The translations under genes were made by a program, and so were the position numbers. A stretch of DNA of 64,000 nucleotides, taken from Breoghania sp037026715. Its GTDB lineage: Bacteria; Pseudomonadota; Alphaproteobacteria; Rhizobiales; Stappiaceae. Below are positions 40,934-49,357 of this stretch, in pieces (positions within the stretch are counted from its first letter, which is position 1; every line of letters begins with the position of its first letter). The stretch covers positions 248,001 to 312,000 of the forward strand of contig NZ_JBANCG010000008.1 of the NCBI RefSeq assembly GCF_037026715.1, given 5' to 3'. The notes under the pieces are model-generated. The model had not been told where the DNA came from and did not search any database. It worked only from the letters and a program-made list of their open reading frames with translations.

Positions 40934-41339
40934 TTCTCTTGTCCTCTCCTCACCCTCTGACAGCGGCGGTGGAAACAGGAAAACGCAGCCTCCCCGCCGC
41001 CTTATGCCTTTGCCTCCACGGATGCAGACCCGCCCAGGGCCTCTGCGAGACCGCGGATCCGGAAGGGGGCTTCCGCCGATGCGGATCCGTCTGGCATGAC
41101 AACAGTCGTCTTCGCGACCTTCCCGCCAAATCCGGTAGAAACAAAAGCAAACCGGCCGAAACCGGACATCTTCGCAATCAAACCTGCGCAAAACACAGAC
41201 GCCCGACACGCAGACTTGTGCAACGCAACAAACTCAAATCTATTATTGTTATTTCCCGCGCAAACACATGATTTTCATGAGCCAAATACGCAGGTTTTTA
41301 CATATTTAAATTATCATACTCTACGTTATTTGACCAGCA
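40934..41339. promoter_or_regulatory. AT-rich leader and likely promoter region of the fdh operon
   Basis: This 406-base space between torD and the small Tat gene has an AT-rich stretch at about 41210-41340, unusual for this genome. It contains a dyad CATGA-TTT-TCATG (41267-41279) and, on the minus strand, a TATGAT-like hexamer near 41320. No clear FNR box or sigma-54 promoter was found. I judge that the fdh genes are transcribed from here rather than from the mrp side. Confidence 0.5.
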
Positions 41340-41993
41340 TCATGACCCCAGCATGCGAAACGCTTCGCGTTCCGTGCGGAGAAAGACGCGACCGAGGCCG
41401 CCGACGGCGGCAAAAAAGCGTTTCGCTTCATCCGCGTCGTCCAGATCGTCGAAGAAACGGTCGGTCCAGGAGAGCAGATAGCGCTCGCAAAAGGCCTTCT
41501 GATCGGCGATCGGCGCAGGCGCACCGAAATGGCCGAGGATGAGGCCGGCCATGACTTCGCACAGCGTCGCCAGATGGTCCTCCGGCTCACTCGCCGACGG
41601 CATGGAATCGACGCCCATGTCCGCGAGATCCGCCCTCAGGTCCGCCAGCGTGTGACCGAAGAGATGGCCGTCGCGATAATAGGAGGCATAGGGCATGAGC
41701 CGGGGCGCGGGTGCGCCGATGAAAAGGGCAGAATAATCGGCCACGACGCCGGGCTGACCGACATTGCGCGCGCAGGCTCCGAGCTGACCGAGCATACGCC
41801 CGATGGCCGTGTCGTCGGGTTCGCACCGCTCCAGACGGGCGAAAAGATCGGCGGTGAGCGGCGCCGCAAAAAGCATCGACAGCAGCCGGTAGGTCTCCGC
41901 CCGGCCGATCTCCTCCGCCGGCAGATCAATCTCCGCGGTCAGTTGCTCCACCCGGGGAGCGGCGCGATAGGCACGAAAGGCGCGTTCAGCCAT
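41340..41993 (-). CDS. TorD/DmsD family molybdoenzyme chaperone
   Basis: The 217-residue cytosolic helical protein has family features: EIGRAETYRLLSMLFAAPLT near residue 27, VADYSALFIGAPAPRLMPYA with SYYRDGHLF near 95, and EPEDHLATLCEVMAGLILG near 140 (the TorD ExxDH signature). It would bind the Tat signal of the formate dehydrogenase alpha subunit and hold it until cofactor insertion is done. It overlaps the DUF3306 gene upstream by 8 bases. Confidence 0.9.
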   Translation of the reverse strand: MAERAFRAYRAAPRVEQLTAEIDLPAEEIGRAETYRLLSMLFAAPLTADLFARLERCEPDDTAIGRMLGQLGACARNVGQPGVVADYSALFIGAPAPRLMPYASYYRDGHLFGHTLADLRADLADMGVDSMPSASEPEDHLATLCEVMAGLILGHFGAPAPIADQKAFCERYLLSWTDRFFDDLDDADEAKRFFAAVGGLGRVFLRTEREAFRMLGS

Positions 41994-42666
41994 CCGATTT
42001 TCCTCCCCCTGGCGCACTCGCATCCGTGCGCGGCACCGCATCCGCCTGCGCTTCCGCCTCCCCCTGCCCAAGGCGAGGCCGCTCGTCGCGCCTCGCTTCC
42101 GAGCCAGCATCGGCGATCCGGTCCGGCGCGGCCGGTGCGGAAGGCTGGGCGCGTCGCTCCGCCTCGGCCTTGCGGCGAGCGCCGGTTTCGCGGGCACGCA
42201 TGTCGGACGCGGTGAGCCGCTTTGCCCCGCGCGCCAGATCCTCGGCGGACTGGGCGGCTATGTCCCAGACCTCCTTGAGGGAATAGTCGGTGTCGTAGTC
42301 GTTGAGGCCGTCGAGATTTGCGAGCACCGGATCGGAGCGCCACAGCTTGCGCATGGCGAGCTTGTGCAGATGCGCAGGCACGTTCTTCTGCAGGAAGACG
42401 GTGAAATCGGAACCGGACGTCAGGCTGTCGATGTCGGGCAGGTCTTCTTCCGTCAGCATGCGCTCGGGATCGCCGTCATCGCCGGCAGCCTCTTCGCCGG
42501 AGCGATCCTGCGGCGGCGCCATCGCGGCTGCGGGCACGAGCCCGTCATCGCCGTTCGCGCCGGCCTCCTCGTCTCCTGCCCTCTCGCGCTCGATCTCCGA
42601 CGCGGTCTTCTCGCCACGCTTCAGCCGGGACCAACGCGACAGAACGCCCTCTCCCTCGACGCTCAT
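41986..42666 (-). CDS. DUF3306 family protein
   Basis: The 226-residue protein has the family's N terminus (LSRWSRLKRGEK), the core LPDIDSLTSGSDFTVFLQKN then VPAHLHKLAMRKLWRSDPVL and YDTDYSLKEVWDIA, and a long disordered, charged C-terminal tail. DUF3306 is found with formate dehydrogenase accessory genes, normally next to DUF3305, which is missing here. Three ATGs are close together (42684, 42672, 42666); the last has AAGGG at good spacing. Confidence 0.87.
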   Translation of the reverse strand: MSVEGEGVLSRWSRLKRGEKTASEIERERAGDEEAGANGDDGLVPAAAMAPPQDRSGEEAAGDDGDPERMLTEEDLPDIDSLTSGSDFTVFLQKNVPAHLHKLAMRKLWRSDPVLANLDGLNDYDTDYSLKEVWDIAAQSAEDLARGAKRLTASDMRARETGARRKAEAERRAQPSAPAAPDRIADAGSEARRDERPRLGQGEAEAQADAVPRTDASAPGGGKSDG

Positions 42667-42851
42667 CGCCATCCCTTCGCTCATTGCGCCCGTCGCTCGA
42701 CGTGCGCCGACCGGGGACAATCGCGCGGCATTCAGGTTGGATACGGGATGGTCCCGTCATGCCCGATGGCGGCGCACGCCTCCGATCGGCGACAGTGTGC
42801 CGCCGATCGTGGGTTGCCGCAAGGGCATTCGGGTATCGGGCGAAAGGGCGA

Positions 42852-44036
42852 TCAGTCGAAGACGATCGACGGTGCGGCCTGTTCGCCGCCATCGCGCTGG
42901 CGCGTTACCTCCGCCCAGACGCGGGAGGCGACATCCCTGTAGAGCGCCGCATGGGTGCCGTCGGGATCGGACACCACGACGGGCGTGCCCGCATCCGACT
43001 TCTCGCGGATGTCCATGTGAAGCGGGATCTCGCCGAGGAAGGGAACGCCGAGCTTCTCGGCTTCCGCCCGGGCGCCGCCATGGCCGAAGATGTCGGAGCG
43101 CTCGCCGCAATGGGGGCACAGGAAGTAGCTCATGTTCTCCACGATGCCGAGAACCGGCACGTCCACCCGGCGGAACATGTTGAGCCCCTTGCGGGCGTCG
43201 ATCAGCGCAAGGTCCTGCGGGGTGGAGACGATGACGGCACCGGCCAACGGCACCTGCTGCGCCATGGTGAGCTGCGCATCACCCGTTCCGGGAGGCATGT
43301 CGACGACGAGCACGTCGAGTTCGCCCCAGGCGACCTCGCGCAGCATCTGGGTGAGCGCCGACATGACCATCGGCCCGCGCCAGATCATCGGGGTGTCTTC
43401 CTCCACGAGAAAGCCCATGGACATGACCTTGAGGCCGTAGCCTTCCATCGGCTTGAGGATGCGACCCTCGACGGGCTCGGGCCGGCCAGCGACATGCAGC
43501 AGGCGCGGCATCGAGGGGCCGTAGATATCAGCATCGAGCACGCCCACCTTCAGGCCGTTCGCCTGCAGCGCCAGCGCGAGATTGACGGACGTGGTCGACT
43601 TGCCGACGCCGCCCTTGCCCGACGCGACCGCGATGATCGCACCGATGCCCGGAATGCCGGGCTTTTCGGAATTGCCGTTGGAAGCGCCCTTTGCGGCCAT
43701 GGGCGGCGGCACGGACCCGGCCTGGGCGGCCGAAGGCGCAGGACGCACGGGTGCGGCTGCGGGCTGCGGCGCCGGGCTTCCCGGCTTCCTCTCGGCCGTC
43801 AGCGCGACCATGACCTTGCCCACGCCCGGGATCTCGGAGACGATCTTCTCCGCCGCCTGGCGCAACGGTTCCAGTTCCTGTGCCCGCTCCGCAGGCACCG
43901 TGATCGAAAAGATGACGCGGCCATCTGAGATGAAAATGTCGGAAACCAGCCCGAGCGAGACGATGTCCCCCTCCAGATCCGGTCCCTTTACCTTGGCAAG
44001 CCGGTCAAGAACGGCTTCCCTGGTCACTTCGGCCAT
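42852..44036 (-). CDS. Mrp/ApbC-type iron-sulfur cluster carrier ATPase
   Basis: The 394-residue protein has an N-terminal MIP18-like domain (about residues 1-95), a proline-alanine linker, then the deviant Walker A ATPase (VASGKGGVGKSTTSVNL near residue 140), VVDMPPGTGDAQLT, and CPHCGERSDIFGHGG with the CxxC that holds a bridging 4Fe-4S cluster. It delivers clusters to apo-proteins; being next to the formate dehydrogenase genes suggests they are clients. The start at 44036 (MAEVTREAVL) has GGGGTA upstream; an ATG five codons earlier is possible. Confidence 0.94.
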   Translation of the reverse strand: MAEVTREAVLDRLAKVKGPDLEGDIVSLGLVSDIFISDGRVIFSITVPAERAQELEPLRQAAEKIVSEIPGVGKVMVALTAERKPGSPAPQPAAAPVRPAPSAAQAGSVPPPMAAKGASNGNSEKPGIPGIGAIIAVASGKGGVGKSTTSVNLALALQANGLKVGVLDADIYGPSMPRLLHVAGRPEPVEGRILKPMEGYGLKVMSMGFLVEEDTPMIWRGPMVMSALTQMLREVAWGELDVLVVDMPPGTGDAQLTMAQQVPLAGAVIVSTPQDLALIDARKGLNMFRRVDVPVLGIVENMSYFLCPHCGERSDIFGHGGARAEAEKLGVPFLGEIPLHMDIREKSDAGTPVVVSDPDGTHAALYRDVASRVWAEVTRQRDGGEQAAPSIVFD

Positions 44037-44182
44037 AGGCGGATACCCCATTTGCTCGTGTCGCGTGCGATGACGGCGGTTTTCTCTCCGCCCGCTAAAC
44101 TAGCCGCCCGACGCGCCGGGTCAATCGCGCCGCCAGTGCGCCGGAACGACGCGCCGCGATCGCGCGCGTTGTGCGAAACGGC

Positions 44183-44638
44183 TCAATCGCGGTCCTGCGC
44201 GAAGCGGCGCATCGCGTCGAGCGTTTCGGCGGAAACGTGATGCTCGATGCCTTCGGCGTCCTGATGAGCGGTATCGGGACTTACACCGAGCGCCAGCAGG
44301 AAGCGCTCCACGACGTCATGCCGGCTGCGGCTCTCGCGCGCCATGGTACGACCGGCCTCGGTGAGAAAGACGCCGCGATAGCGACGCGATTCCAGAAGGC
44401 CGTCCTCGGCAAGACGGCGGAGCATCTTGGCGACGGTGGGCTGCGTGACGCCGAGACGGGCGGCGATATCGACCTGACGCGCCTCGCCCTGATGGGTCAG
44501 CAGATCGTCGATCAGCTCGATATAGTCTTCCGCCAGTTCGGTGCGGCGCGCGGCGCGCACCTTGCAGAAGCCGGCCCGGTGCGCCTCCTCGTCGATGAGT
44601 GTGTGTTCGGGAGCCTTCGCCCCCTTGCCAGCCCGCAT
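44183..44638 (-). CDS. mntR: Manganese-responsive DtxR-type repressor
   Basis: The 151-residue regulator has a winged helix (DIAARLGVTQPTVAKMLRRL near residue 55) and metal-binding residues typical of MntR: Glu/Asp in ELAEDYIELIDD, and the ExxEHH-like DAEGIEHHVSAET in the C-terminal domain. There is no SH3-like third domain, as in MntR. With Mn(II) bound it would shut off the divergent mntH gene; a matching MntR box lies in the mntH promoter. The ATG at 44638 is preceded by AAAAGGA at good spacing, better than one three codons upstream. Confidence 0.92.
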   Translation of the reverse strand: MRAGKGAKAPEHTLIDEEAHRAGFCKVRAARRTELAEDYIELIDDLLTHQGEARQVDIAARLGVTQPTVAKMLRRLAEDGLLESRRYRGVFLTEAGRTMARESRSRHDVVERFLLALGVSPDTAHQDAEGIEHHVSAETLDAMRRFAQDRD

Positions 44639-45029
44639 GCCGAGCATCCTTTTCTTTGCGCTTTCCGCCCCCACCGCGACCCGCGCCCCCTACAGGAGCG
44701 CGCTTCCCAAGCCTCCTTTCGGGACCGTCACCGGGATTTCCGCGAACCGACCGCGAACCTCTTCCGGGTTCCCCGCCTTTGGCGGGTGCGACCGATCCGG
44801 AACGGGGACAGCTTTAGCGCCATGGGACCGACTGCGCCAGACCGCAGCCCATCCGCTTGCACCATCATCCCCCATTCCTCGCCATCTGGCCCCGGCATCC
44901 GGTACGCGGCACAAATCCTTTTCGCAGCGGATACTTGCCTTGTTTTCCCAAAGGCCCCCACATCATGCCGCCTCGGCCCGCAACGGGCTGCGACCCCACC
45001 GGCCACCGGAATTTTACGAATAATTGTCT
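44639..45029. other. Left part of the mntR/mntH divergent region
   Basis: About 390 bases upstream of mntR and of the mntH promoter. Several overlapping open frames exist on both strands but have low-complexity, proline- and arginine-rich translations. No gene or structure is supported. Confidence 0.45.
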
Positions 45030-45058
45030 TTGCAAACTAACATAGCACAGGCTATATT
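45030..45058 (+). promoter_or_regulatory. mntH promoter overlapped by an MntR box
   Basis: TTGCAA (45030-45035), a 17-base spacer and TATATT (45053-45058) form a strong promoter. The dyad AACATAGCACAGGCTATATT (45039-45058) covers the spacer and the -10. It matches the enterobacterial MntR box AACATAGC-N4-GCTATGTT at all but one of 16 defined positions. Confidence 0.9.
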
Positions 45059-45262
45059 GGAACAATCTTAAACTTGGTTCCAATCCGGCCGCGACGTTCC
45101 CCTGGCGGGTTGGCCCGCCGCAAATCTCATCCGCTCCGCCCGGCGATACCCGGGAGCACTGGTCGCTCTGGCTTCATGGCCGAGCAGTCTCGAGGAACGG
45201 CAACCTTGAGGAGCGGCGGTTTCGGGGATGGGCGGCTTGCGGGGCCGGCACGTGCGGGCGCC

Positions 45263-45294
45263 GGGAGATCGGGGCCAGGGAATTGGGGCCGGGG
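45263..45294 (+). promoter_or_regulatory. G-quadruplex motif in the mntH leader
   Basis: Five G-runs lie close together on the sense strand: 45263-45265, 45271-45274, 45278-45280, 45285-45288 and 45291-45294, with loops of 5, 3, 4 and 2 bases. The leader from the promoter to the mntH ATG is about 360 bases, unusually long, and no yybP-ykoY-type manganese riboswitch could be recognised in it. Confidence 0.65.
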
Positions 45295-45426
45295 AATCGA
45301 GGATGGAAGATCGGGACGAGTTAGAACCGGGTCTGTTTTCTCGCAACGCCCGGAGGCGACGAGGCCGTGCCGTTCTGACGGTGCGCCGTTCCCTGGGCGG
45401 TGCGGACGACAATTAGAGGCTGTGGC

Positions 45427-46731
45427 ATGAGCAACCCTTCGCAGGTTGAGCGGATGAACCTTTCGACACGTACGACCGTCGCCATTCGTGACGCGCTTGC
45501 GGGTCGCACCCGCGGATCGATGCTGCTGTTCACCGGCCCTGCCGTCATCGCCTCGATCGCCTACATGGATCCCGGCAACTTCGCCACCAACATCCAGGCC
45601 GGCGCGCGTTACGGCTACGCGCTGTTGTGGGTGGTGCTCGCCGCCAACCTGATCGCCATGCTGTTCCAGGCGCTTTCCGCCAAGCTCGGCATTGCCACGG
45701 GCAGCAATCTCGCCGAATTCTGCCGCGACGAGTTTCCCCGTCCCGTCGTCTGGTTCATGTGGGTGGCGAGCGAGATCGCGGCCATGGCGACGGACCTCGC
45801 CGAATTCCTGGGCGGTGCGATCGGGCTTGCCCTTCTCCTCGGCATGCCGCTCATCTGGGGCATGGCCGTGACGGCGGTGGTCACCTACGCGATCCTGCTG
45901 TTCGAACGCTCGGGCTTTCGCACGATGGAACTGATCATCGGCGCGCTGGTGACGCTGATCGGCGCCTGCTACGTGGTGGAGCTGTTCATCGCACCGGTTG
46001 ACTGGGGCGGGGCGGCCGCCGGCATGACCGGCTTCCAGATCCCCGACGCCTTCGCGCTGACCATCGCCGTCGGCATCGTCGGCGCCACCGTGATGCCGCA
46101 TGCGCTCTACCTGCATTCCGGCCTGACCCAGCACCGCGCGGGCCCTGTCGACACCGAGCAGAAGCGCAAGCTCGTCAATTATTCCAACCGCGAGGTGATC
46201 GTCGCCCTGGCGATCGCCGGGCTCGTCAACATGGCGATGGTGATCATGGCGGCGGCCGCCTTCCATCTCGGCCATTCCGACGTGGCGGAGATCGAGACCG
46301 CCTATCACACGCTGACGCCGCTGCTGGGCGTCGCGGCGGCCGCGGTGTTCCTGGTCTCGCTGATCGCCTCCGGCGTCTCCAGTTCCGTCGTCGGCACGAT
46401 GGCGGGACAGATGATCATGCAGGGCTTCATCGGCTTCCGCATTCCGATCTGGCTGCGCCGGCTCGTCACCATGGTGCCGGCCTTCATCGTCATCGCCATG
46501 GGCGTCGATGCCACACAGGCGCTGGTGATCAGCCAGGTGATCCTGTCGCTGGTGCTGCCGATCCCGATGATCGCGCTGGTGATCGCCACGGGCCGGCGCG
46601 ACGTGATGGGCGAGTTCCGCAACTCGCGCCTGACGCAGGCTATCGCCATTCTGGGCACTCTGCTGGTGCTGTCGCTCAACGGCGTGCTGCTGGCACAGAC
46701 ATTCGGCATTCCCATTCCCGGGCTCGCCTGA
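45427..46731 (+). CDS. mntH: Nramp family Mn(II)/divalent cation importer
   Basis: The 434-residue proton-coupled importer has about eleven membrane segments. Nramp signatures are present: MDPGNFATNIQAGARYGYAL near residue 40 (the DPGN metal-binding turn) and GATVMPHALYLHSGLTQHR near residue 222 (the MPH motif). The start at 45427 has AGAGG upstream; a later ATG nine codons in is also possible. Manganese repression through the MntR box upstream is likely. A reading frame through the long leader stops at this ATG in an ATGA overlap. Confidence 0.95.
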   Translation: MSNPSQVERMNLSTRTTVAIRDALAGRTRGSMLLFTGPAVIASIAYMDPGNFATNIQAGARYGYALLWVVLAANLIAMLFQALSAKLGIATGSNLAEFCRDEFPRPVVWFMWVASEIAAMATDLAEFLGGAIGLALLLGMPLIWGMAVTAVVTYAILLFERSGFRTMELIIGALVTLIGACYVVELFIAPVDWGGAAAGMTGFQIPDAFALTIAVGIVGATVMPHALYLHSGLTQHRAGPVDTEQKRKLVNYSNREVIVALAIAGLVNMAMVIMAAAAFHLGHSDVAEIETAYHTLTPLLGVAAAAVFLVSLIASGVSSSVVGTMAGQMIMQGFIGFRIPIWLRRLVTMVPAFIVIAMGVDATQALVISQVILSLVLPIPMIALVIATGRRDVMGEFRNSRLTQAIAILGTLLVLSLNGVLLAQTFGIPIPGLA

Positions 46732-46776
46732 GGTCAGCCTTTCCTGACCGGCGCCGCACCACGTCTACGTGCGAAT

Positions 46777-46796
46777 ACAGAAGCCTGCACTTCTGT
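46777..46796 (+). other. Stem-loop after mntH
   Basis: ACAGAAG and CTTCTGT form a 7-bp stem around CCTGCA, about 45 bases past the mntH stop. It is followed by CATAATTGCATTC rather than a T-run. A second 6-bp hairpin GGTCAG/CTGACC (46732-46749) touches the stop codon. One of these may end the mntH transcript. Confidence 0.4.
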
Positions 46797-46982
46797 CATA
46801 ATTGCATTCTAGCTTTCGATGATTCGAATTTTCCGGCGGGACGTCGCATCCCGGACGCGTGGTTTTCGCGTGCCGGGTCGCCTTGCCGAATTCGCACAAA
46901 AGAAGTCTTTCGTCCGCACCCGCGTCTTGCGTGCGCATCCCGAAAGTCTCCTCCCGGCCAAGAAAGACAACACAGACTGCAC

Positions 46983-47468
46983 ATGAACTCTTTTCTGAAG
47001 GTCGTGTCGGCCGTCATCCGCCCGGCGACGCTGGAAGTCGCACCCGAGTTGAAGCGCAAGCGGCAATATGCGGCCCTGCCCTTCCGAACCAGCAAGGGCG
47101 CGCTGGAGGTGCTGCTCGTCACCAGCCGCGACACGCGGCGCTGGATCATCCCGAAGGGCTGGCCGAAGAAGAGCACCGCGCCGCACAAGCTCGCCCTGCT
47201 GGAGGCCTATGAGGAGGCCGGCGTGCGCGGCAAGATCGAGCGCGACGAAATCGGCCATTACGACTACATCAAGCGGCTGGACGAGAGGCACAACGTGCTG
47301 TGCCGAGTCGGCGTGTTTCCGATGAAGGTGAAGGACGAGCTGAAAACCTGGCCGGAAAAGAAGGAACGCGAGCGGCGCTGGATGTCGCCCAAGGAAGCCG
47401 CGGATCTGGTGGAGGAACCGCAGCTTGCCGCGCTTCTTCTGGGACTTGAGGCCCACAATACCCTCTGA
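46983..47468 (+). CDS. Nudix hydrolase-like protein with a degenerate Nudix box
   Basis: The 161-residue protein has the Nudix fold: QYAALPFRTSKGALEVLLVT, RRWIIPKGWPKKSTAPHKLA and LLEAYEEAGVRGKIERDEIG. Against the consensus Gx5Ex7REUxEExGU, the box has Thr in place of the first Glu and Leu in place of Arg, but the metal-binding ExxEE and the final glycine remain. Many short alphaproteobacterial Nudix proteins are like this. Substrate unknown. It lies alone between mntH and the phosphate transporter. Confidence 0.87.
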   Translation: MNSFLKVVSAVIRPATLEVAPELKRKRQYAALPFRTSKGALEVLLVTSRDTRRWIIPKGWPKKSTAPHKLALLEAYEEAGVRGKIERDEIGHYDYIKRLDERHNVLCRVGVFPMKVKDELKTWPEKKERERRWMSPKEAADLVEEPQLAALLLGLEAHNTL

Positions 47469-47517
47469 GTGCGACGCCGTTGCCCGTTGAATCGTGCACC
47501 TCCGTAACATCGACACG

Positions 47518-47535
47518 TTGTCATAAAACCTTCAT
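47518..47535 (+). promoter_or_regulatory. Pho-box-like site upstream of the phosphate transporter gene
   Basis: TTGTCAT-AAAA-CCTTCAT (47518-47535) has two TGTCAT-like half-sites with the 4-base AT-rich spacer expected for PhoB. The second half is imperfect. It lies 100 bases before the preferred start. Confidence 0.55.
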
Positions 47536-47636
47536 CCGCCTATGACCGTGGCGAACAGGGGCGGGCCGACCCGCCGGAGGCAGGCGGACACATGCCGGCA
47601 TGCGCGATGCCGGTGCTTGAAAACAGGCGGACCAGG

Positions 47637-49160
47637 ATGACCGTGAACAACACGGCCCCGCAGAGGCGCGCGGCGATCAGGAAATCGTCGCTCGACAAAG
47701 ACCTCAACAAGTTCATGACGATGGAAAAGGCCGGACGGTCGATCGCCGCGCGGCTGGCCGCGCCCGGTCTGGCGCTGGTCTTCCTCGTCTTTGCCGGCCT
47801 TTATGCCGGGCTGACGATGGGCGTCTCCTCCACGACGCTGATCATCGTGGTCGCGGCGGTGCTCGGCGGCTACATGGCGCTCACCATCGGCGCCAACGAT
47901 GTCGCCAACAACGTGGGCCCCGCCGTCGGCGCGCGCGCGCTGACCCTGATGGGCGCCCTGGTCATCGCCGCCACCTTCGAAACGGCGGGCGCGCTGGTGG
48001 CCGGCGGCGACGTCGTCTCCACCATCTCCAAGGGCATCGTCGATCCAGCCCTTGTGCCCGACAGCGACACCTTCATCTGGGCGATGATGGCCGCGCTGCT
48101 CTCCTCCGCCATGTGGGTACATGTGGCCACCTGGATCGGCGCGCCGGTCTCCACCACGCATTCGGTGGTCGGCGGGGTGATGGGTGCCGGCATCGCAGCG
48201 GCGGGGTTTTCCGCCGTCAACTGGGCGACCGTCGGCGCCATCACCGCAAGCTGGGTGATTTCGCCGTTTCTGGGCGGCGTCGTCGCAGCCGCGCTGCTTG
48301 CCCTCATCAAGATCAACATCGTCTACCAGGACGACAAGATCGCCGCCGCCCGGCGCTGGGTGCCACTGCTTATGGCGGTGATGGCCGCCGCCTTCGCCTG
48401 CTATCTGGTGATGAAGGGACTGAAAAAGGTCTGGCACCCGGATGCGATGGAGATCACGATCCTGGGCATCGCGGTCTTCGCGCTGACCTTCATCGCCACG
48501 AAGCCCTGGGTCTATTACCAGTCGGAAGGCATGGAGAACCGCAACCAGTCGCTGCGCAAGCTCTTCCACCTGCCGCTGATCTGCTCCGCCGCCCTGCTCT
48601 CCTTCGCCCACGGCGCCAACGACGTGGCCAACGCCGTCGGTCCGCTGGCGGCAATCGTCCACACCGTGGAATTCGGCGAGTTCAGTTCCAAGGTGAACAT
48701 TCCCGTCTGGATCATGCTGATCGGCGCGGTCGGCATTTCGCTGGGCCTGTTTCTCTATGGGCCGCGTCTCATCCGCATGGTCGGCCAGCAGATCACCAAG
48801 ATGAACCCGCTGCGCGCCTATTGCGTGGCACTTTCCGCAGCCCTCACGGTGATCATCGCCTCCGCGCTCGGCCTGCCGGTCTCCTCCACCCATATCGCGG
48901 TGGGCGCGGTGTTCGGCGTCGGCTTCTTCCGCGAATACTACACCGCCCATTCCAAGCGCCGGCGGGCCTACGTGCGCAAGCAGCGCAAGGGCGGGGCCGA
49001 TCCCTGGGACGAAAGCCTCGCCCCGCACGAGGAACTGCAACGGCGCAAGCTGGTACGCCGCGCCCATTTCACCACGATCGTCGCCGCCTGGGTGGTGACG
49101 GTACCGGTGGCCGCCGCTCTTTCGGCTGGCATCTACTGGGTGACGCTGCTGATCCGGTGA
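47637..49160 (+). CDS. PiT family inorganic phosphate transporter
   Basis: The 507-residue membrane protein has the duplicated PiT signature: GANDVANNVGPAVGARAL near residue 85 and HGANDVANAVGPLAAIVHTV near 330, with PVSTTHSVVGGVMGAG and PVSSTHIAVGAVFGVGF after each. These mark an inverted-repeat phosphate/cation symporter. A hydrophilic loop (residues 435-480) is rich in basic residues. Unlike the orfA-pit pair of rhizobia, no DUF47 gene is next to it. The ATG at 47637 is favoured; an ATG at 47592 would add 15 residues. Confidence 0.94.
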   Translation: MTVNNTAPQRRAAIRKSSLDKDLNKFMTMEKAGRSIAARLAAPGLALVFLVFAGLYAGLTMGVSSTTLIIVVAAVLGGYMALTIGANDVANNVGPAVGARALTLMGALVIAATFETAGALVAGGDVVSTISKGIVDPALVPDSDTFIWAMMAALLSSAMWVHVATWIGAPVSTTHSVVGGVMGAGIAAAGFSAVNWATVGAITASWVISPFLGGVVAAALLALIKINIVYQDDKIAAARRWVPLLMAVMAAAFACYLVMKGLKKVWHPDAMEITILGIAVFALTFIATKPWVYYQSEGMENRNQSLRKLFHLPLICSAALLSFAHGANDVANAVGPLAAIVHTVEFGEFSSKVNIPVWIMLIGAVGISLGLFLYGPRLIRMVGQQITKMNPLRAYCVALSAALTVIIASALGLPVSSTHIAVGAVFGVGFFREYYTAHSKRRRAYVRKQRKGGADPWDESLAPHEELQRRKLVRRAHFTTIVAAWVVTVPVAAALSAGIYWVTLLIR

Positions 49161-49189
49161 GGGGAAAGGCGAGCGCCGCCGGCCAGCCT

Positions 49190-49310
49190 GAAGCGCTTTC
49201 CGTTCAGACGGTTCCGTCTGAACGACAAGAAATCGCCCCAGATCAATAGTTTGAGCATATCCTTATCGATCGGATTGGTTCAATCTGATTGGGACATGCT
49301 CTGGCATTTC
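49190..49310. repeat. RIME-like intergenic repeat (family 6)
   Basis: The first palindrome is CGTTCAGACGG (49201-49211) and CCGTCTGAACG (49214-49224), preceded by GCGCTTTC. Then comes AAGAAATCGCCCCAGATC, and a second palindrome from GAGCATATCC to GGGACATGCTC with CGGATTG and CAATCTG inside. This layout matches the Rhizobium-specific intergenic mosaic element. It ends directly at the ParD operator. Confidence 0.85.
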
Positions 49311-49344
49311 GTGACAACTGTTGCTATCTATTGACAGTTGTCAC
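49311..49344 (+). promoter_or_regulatory. Operator of the ParDE toxin-antitoxin operon
   Basis: GTGACAACTG (49311-49320) and CAGTTGTCAC (49335-49344) are perfect 10-base inverted arms with a 14-base spacer, 14 bases before the antitoxin start. This is the expected autoregulatory site for a ribbon-helix-helix ParD protein. Confidence 0.85.
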
Positions 49345-49357
49345 TGGAGAAGCCGCG

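Noticed and set aside
45074..45430. Leader open frame before mntH as a real protein
   Set aside because: TTG start without a ribosome-binding site and a low-complexity Gly/Arg-rich product; kept only as a feature of the leader.
45127..46308. Minus-strand frame opposite mntH
   Set aside because: The plus strand encodes a complete Nramp transporter; the antisense product is His/Arg/Asp-rich shadow sequence.
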